In this document: positions 7,444 through 8,129 of the stretch, one piece after another
Layout: each line of letters starts with the position of its first letter
How positions within the stretch are numbered: position 1 is the stretch's first letter
NCBI GenBank assembly: GCA_027084145.1
Contig: JALWLM010000023.1
Location: 1 to 8,129 of the forward strand
DNA length: 8,129 nt
Reading direction: 5' to 3'
Source: Crocinitomicaceae bacterium
Lineage (GTDB): Bacteria; Bacteroidota; Bacteroidia; Flavobacteriales_D; Crocinitomicaceae
Notes under the pieces: generated by a model
Told to the model about the DNA's origin: nothing
Seen by the model: the letters and a program-made list of their open reading frames with translations, nothing else
Databases searched by the model: none
Made by a program: the position numbers and the translations under genes

Positions 7444-8129
7444 AACATCTTTTATTGCTGATACTCATTCTCCTTCCTCTTGTTAGTTTTACTCAAAATT
7501 CTGATATTAAACTTGCACAGCATTATTACTCTTCGGGGGAATATGACAAAGCAATTGTTTATTACGAACGCTTGTATCGAAAAAATCCGAATAAATATTT
7601 TTTTAAGAGATATTACACCTGTTTGGTTGAAACAAACCAAATAAAAGATGCTGAAAAACTCCTGAAAAGAGCATATAACAGACATAAAAACGATTCTGAA
7701 TACGGCATTATGCTCGCAGACTTCTACGAAACCTATAACGATCCCGAAAAGGCCGATAAAATTTACTCCGAACTCATTGATCATCTTCGTCCCTTTTCAT
7801 CCGAAATCATTCGTTTATACAATGCTTTCAAAAGAAGTGGTAAACATGAGCTAGCTTATCGAACATTAGTAAAGGGAAGAAAACTTCTTAAAAATAGTTA
7901 TCCACTGAATATTCAATTTGCAGATTATTACGGTTCACAAGGGGAAACAGAGAAAATGATAAAAGAATACCTCGATTTATTAGAATATCATCCGGGGTAT
8001 TACAATTCCGTTAAAAGACTTTTATCTAACCGGATTGATTTTACCGAAGAAGATTCGGAAGAATATGAGATTTTGAAAAAAGAATTGATTTTAAGATCTC
8101 AAAAAAACACGGAAAAGGAACTCTATTCA
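7440..8129 (+). CDS. Partial exported TPR-repeat protein, N-terminal 230 codons
   Basis: The frame starts at ATG 7440, overlapping the end of the lipoprotein gene by ATGA, and runs open to the right edge (exactly 230 codons); the C-terminus is outside the window. Residues 1-18 form a signal peptide (MKHLLLLILILLPLVSFT/Q). From about residue 22 the protein is an array of helix pairs of TPR type. The best is LAQHYYSSGEYDKAIVYYERLYRKNP split over 25-50 with the G-x-Y-x-x-A pattern; others lie at about 54-86 (DAEKLLKRAY), 87-118 (DPEKADKIYSEL), 122-153 and 156-186. It resembles the long (about 600-residue) periplasmic TPR proteins common in Flavobacteriia, whose molecular role is not known to me. 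It probably acts as a scaffold in the periplasm or at the outer membrane with the coupled lipoprotein. TPR identity is clear; the function is not. Confidence 0.88.
   Translation, partial: MKHLLLLILILLPLVSFTQNSDIKLAQHYYSSGEYDKAIVYYERLYRKNPNKYFFKRYYTCLVETNQIKDAEKLLKRAYNRHKNDSEYGIMLADFYETYNDPEKADKIYSELIDHLRPFSSEIIRLYNAFKRSGKHELAYRTLVKGRKLLKNSYPLNIQFADYYGSQGETEKMIKEYLDLLEYHPGYYNSVKRLLSNRIDFTEEDSEEYEILKKELILRSQKNTEKELYS

Noticed and set aside
7452..7784. Minus-strand open frame of 110 codons
   Set aside because: It is antisense to the well-supported TPR gene starting at 7440, shows no domain and has no promoter or partner; it is a shadow of the plus-strand codon pattern.

Overview
The window looks like chromosomal DNA from a low-GC member of the Bacteroidota, most likely Flavobacteriia or a close relative. 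The signs are a type IX secretion (T9SS) C-terminal sorting domain on a very large exported protein, TAnnTTTG-type -7 promoter elements, A/T-rich leaders without Shine-Dalgarno sequences, signal peptides ending in FSQ/FTQ, and lipoproteins with short Bacteroidota-style lipoboxes. I see no tRNA, rRNA, IS element, CRISPR array or phage gene. No stretch over about 115 bases lacks a gene.

Layout. The left two thirds (1-5321) is read on the minus strand. In transcription order it holds an ABC-F ATPase of the YbiT type (5321-3687), a 1112-residue T9SS-secreted multidomain N-acetylmuramoyl-L-alanine amidase (3626-288), and the first 96 codons of a lipoprotein resembling VanX-type D-Ala-D-Ala dipeptidases (288-1, cut by the window edge). 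The amidase stop and the dipeptidase start share one base (TAATG), so these two peptidoglycan-directed enzymes are probably translationally coupled. The right third is read on the plus strand: rmuC (5437-6834), a small coiled-coil lipoprotein I do not recognise (6886-7443), and the first 230 codons of an exported TPR protein (from 7440, cut by the right edge). The last two overlap by ATGA.

The ABC-F gene and rmuC diverge from a 115-base intergenic region. It has a near-perfect -7 element facing each way and, between them, an exact 6-bp inverted repeat (AACGTA/TACGTT) around seven A's, which is a candidate operator.

Functional picture. The secreted amidase carries adhesion-type modules (CUB-like, Calx-beta, LamG-like) and probably works at the cell surface or on foreign murein; the dipeptidase-like lipoprotein could trim released stem peptides. 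The ABC-F protein and RmuC are housekeeping genes of translation and of DNA maintenance. The lipoprotein/TPR pair is an envelope unit of unknown function. The most noteworthy points are the amidase-dipeptidase coupling, an apparently inactivated transglycosylase-like domain at the amidase N-terminus, and a one-sided loss of ATPase motifs in the ABC-F protein. None of this amounts to a clearly new defence or mobile system.
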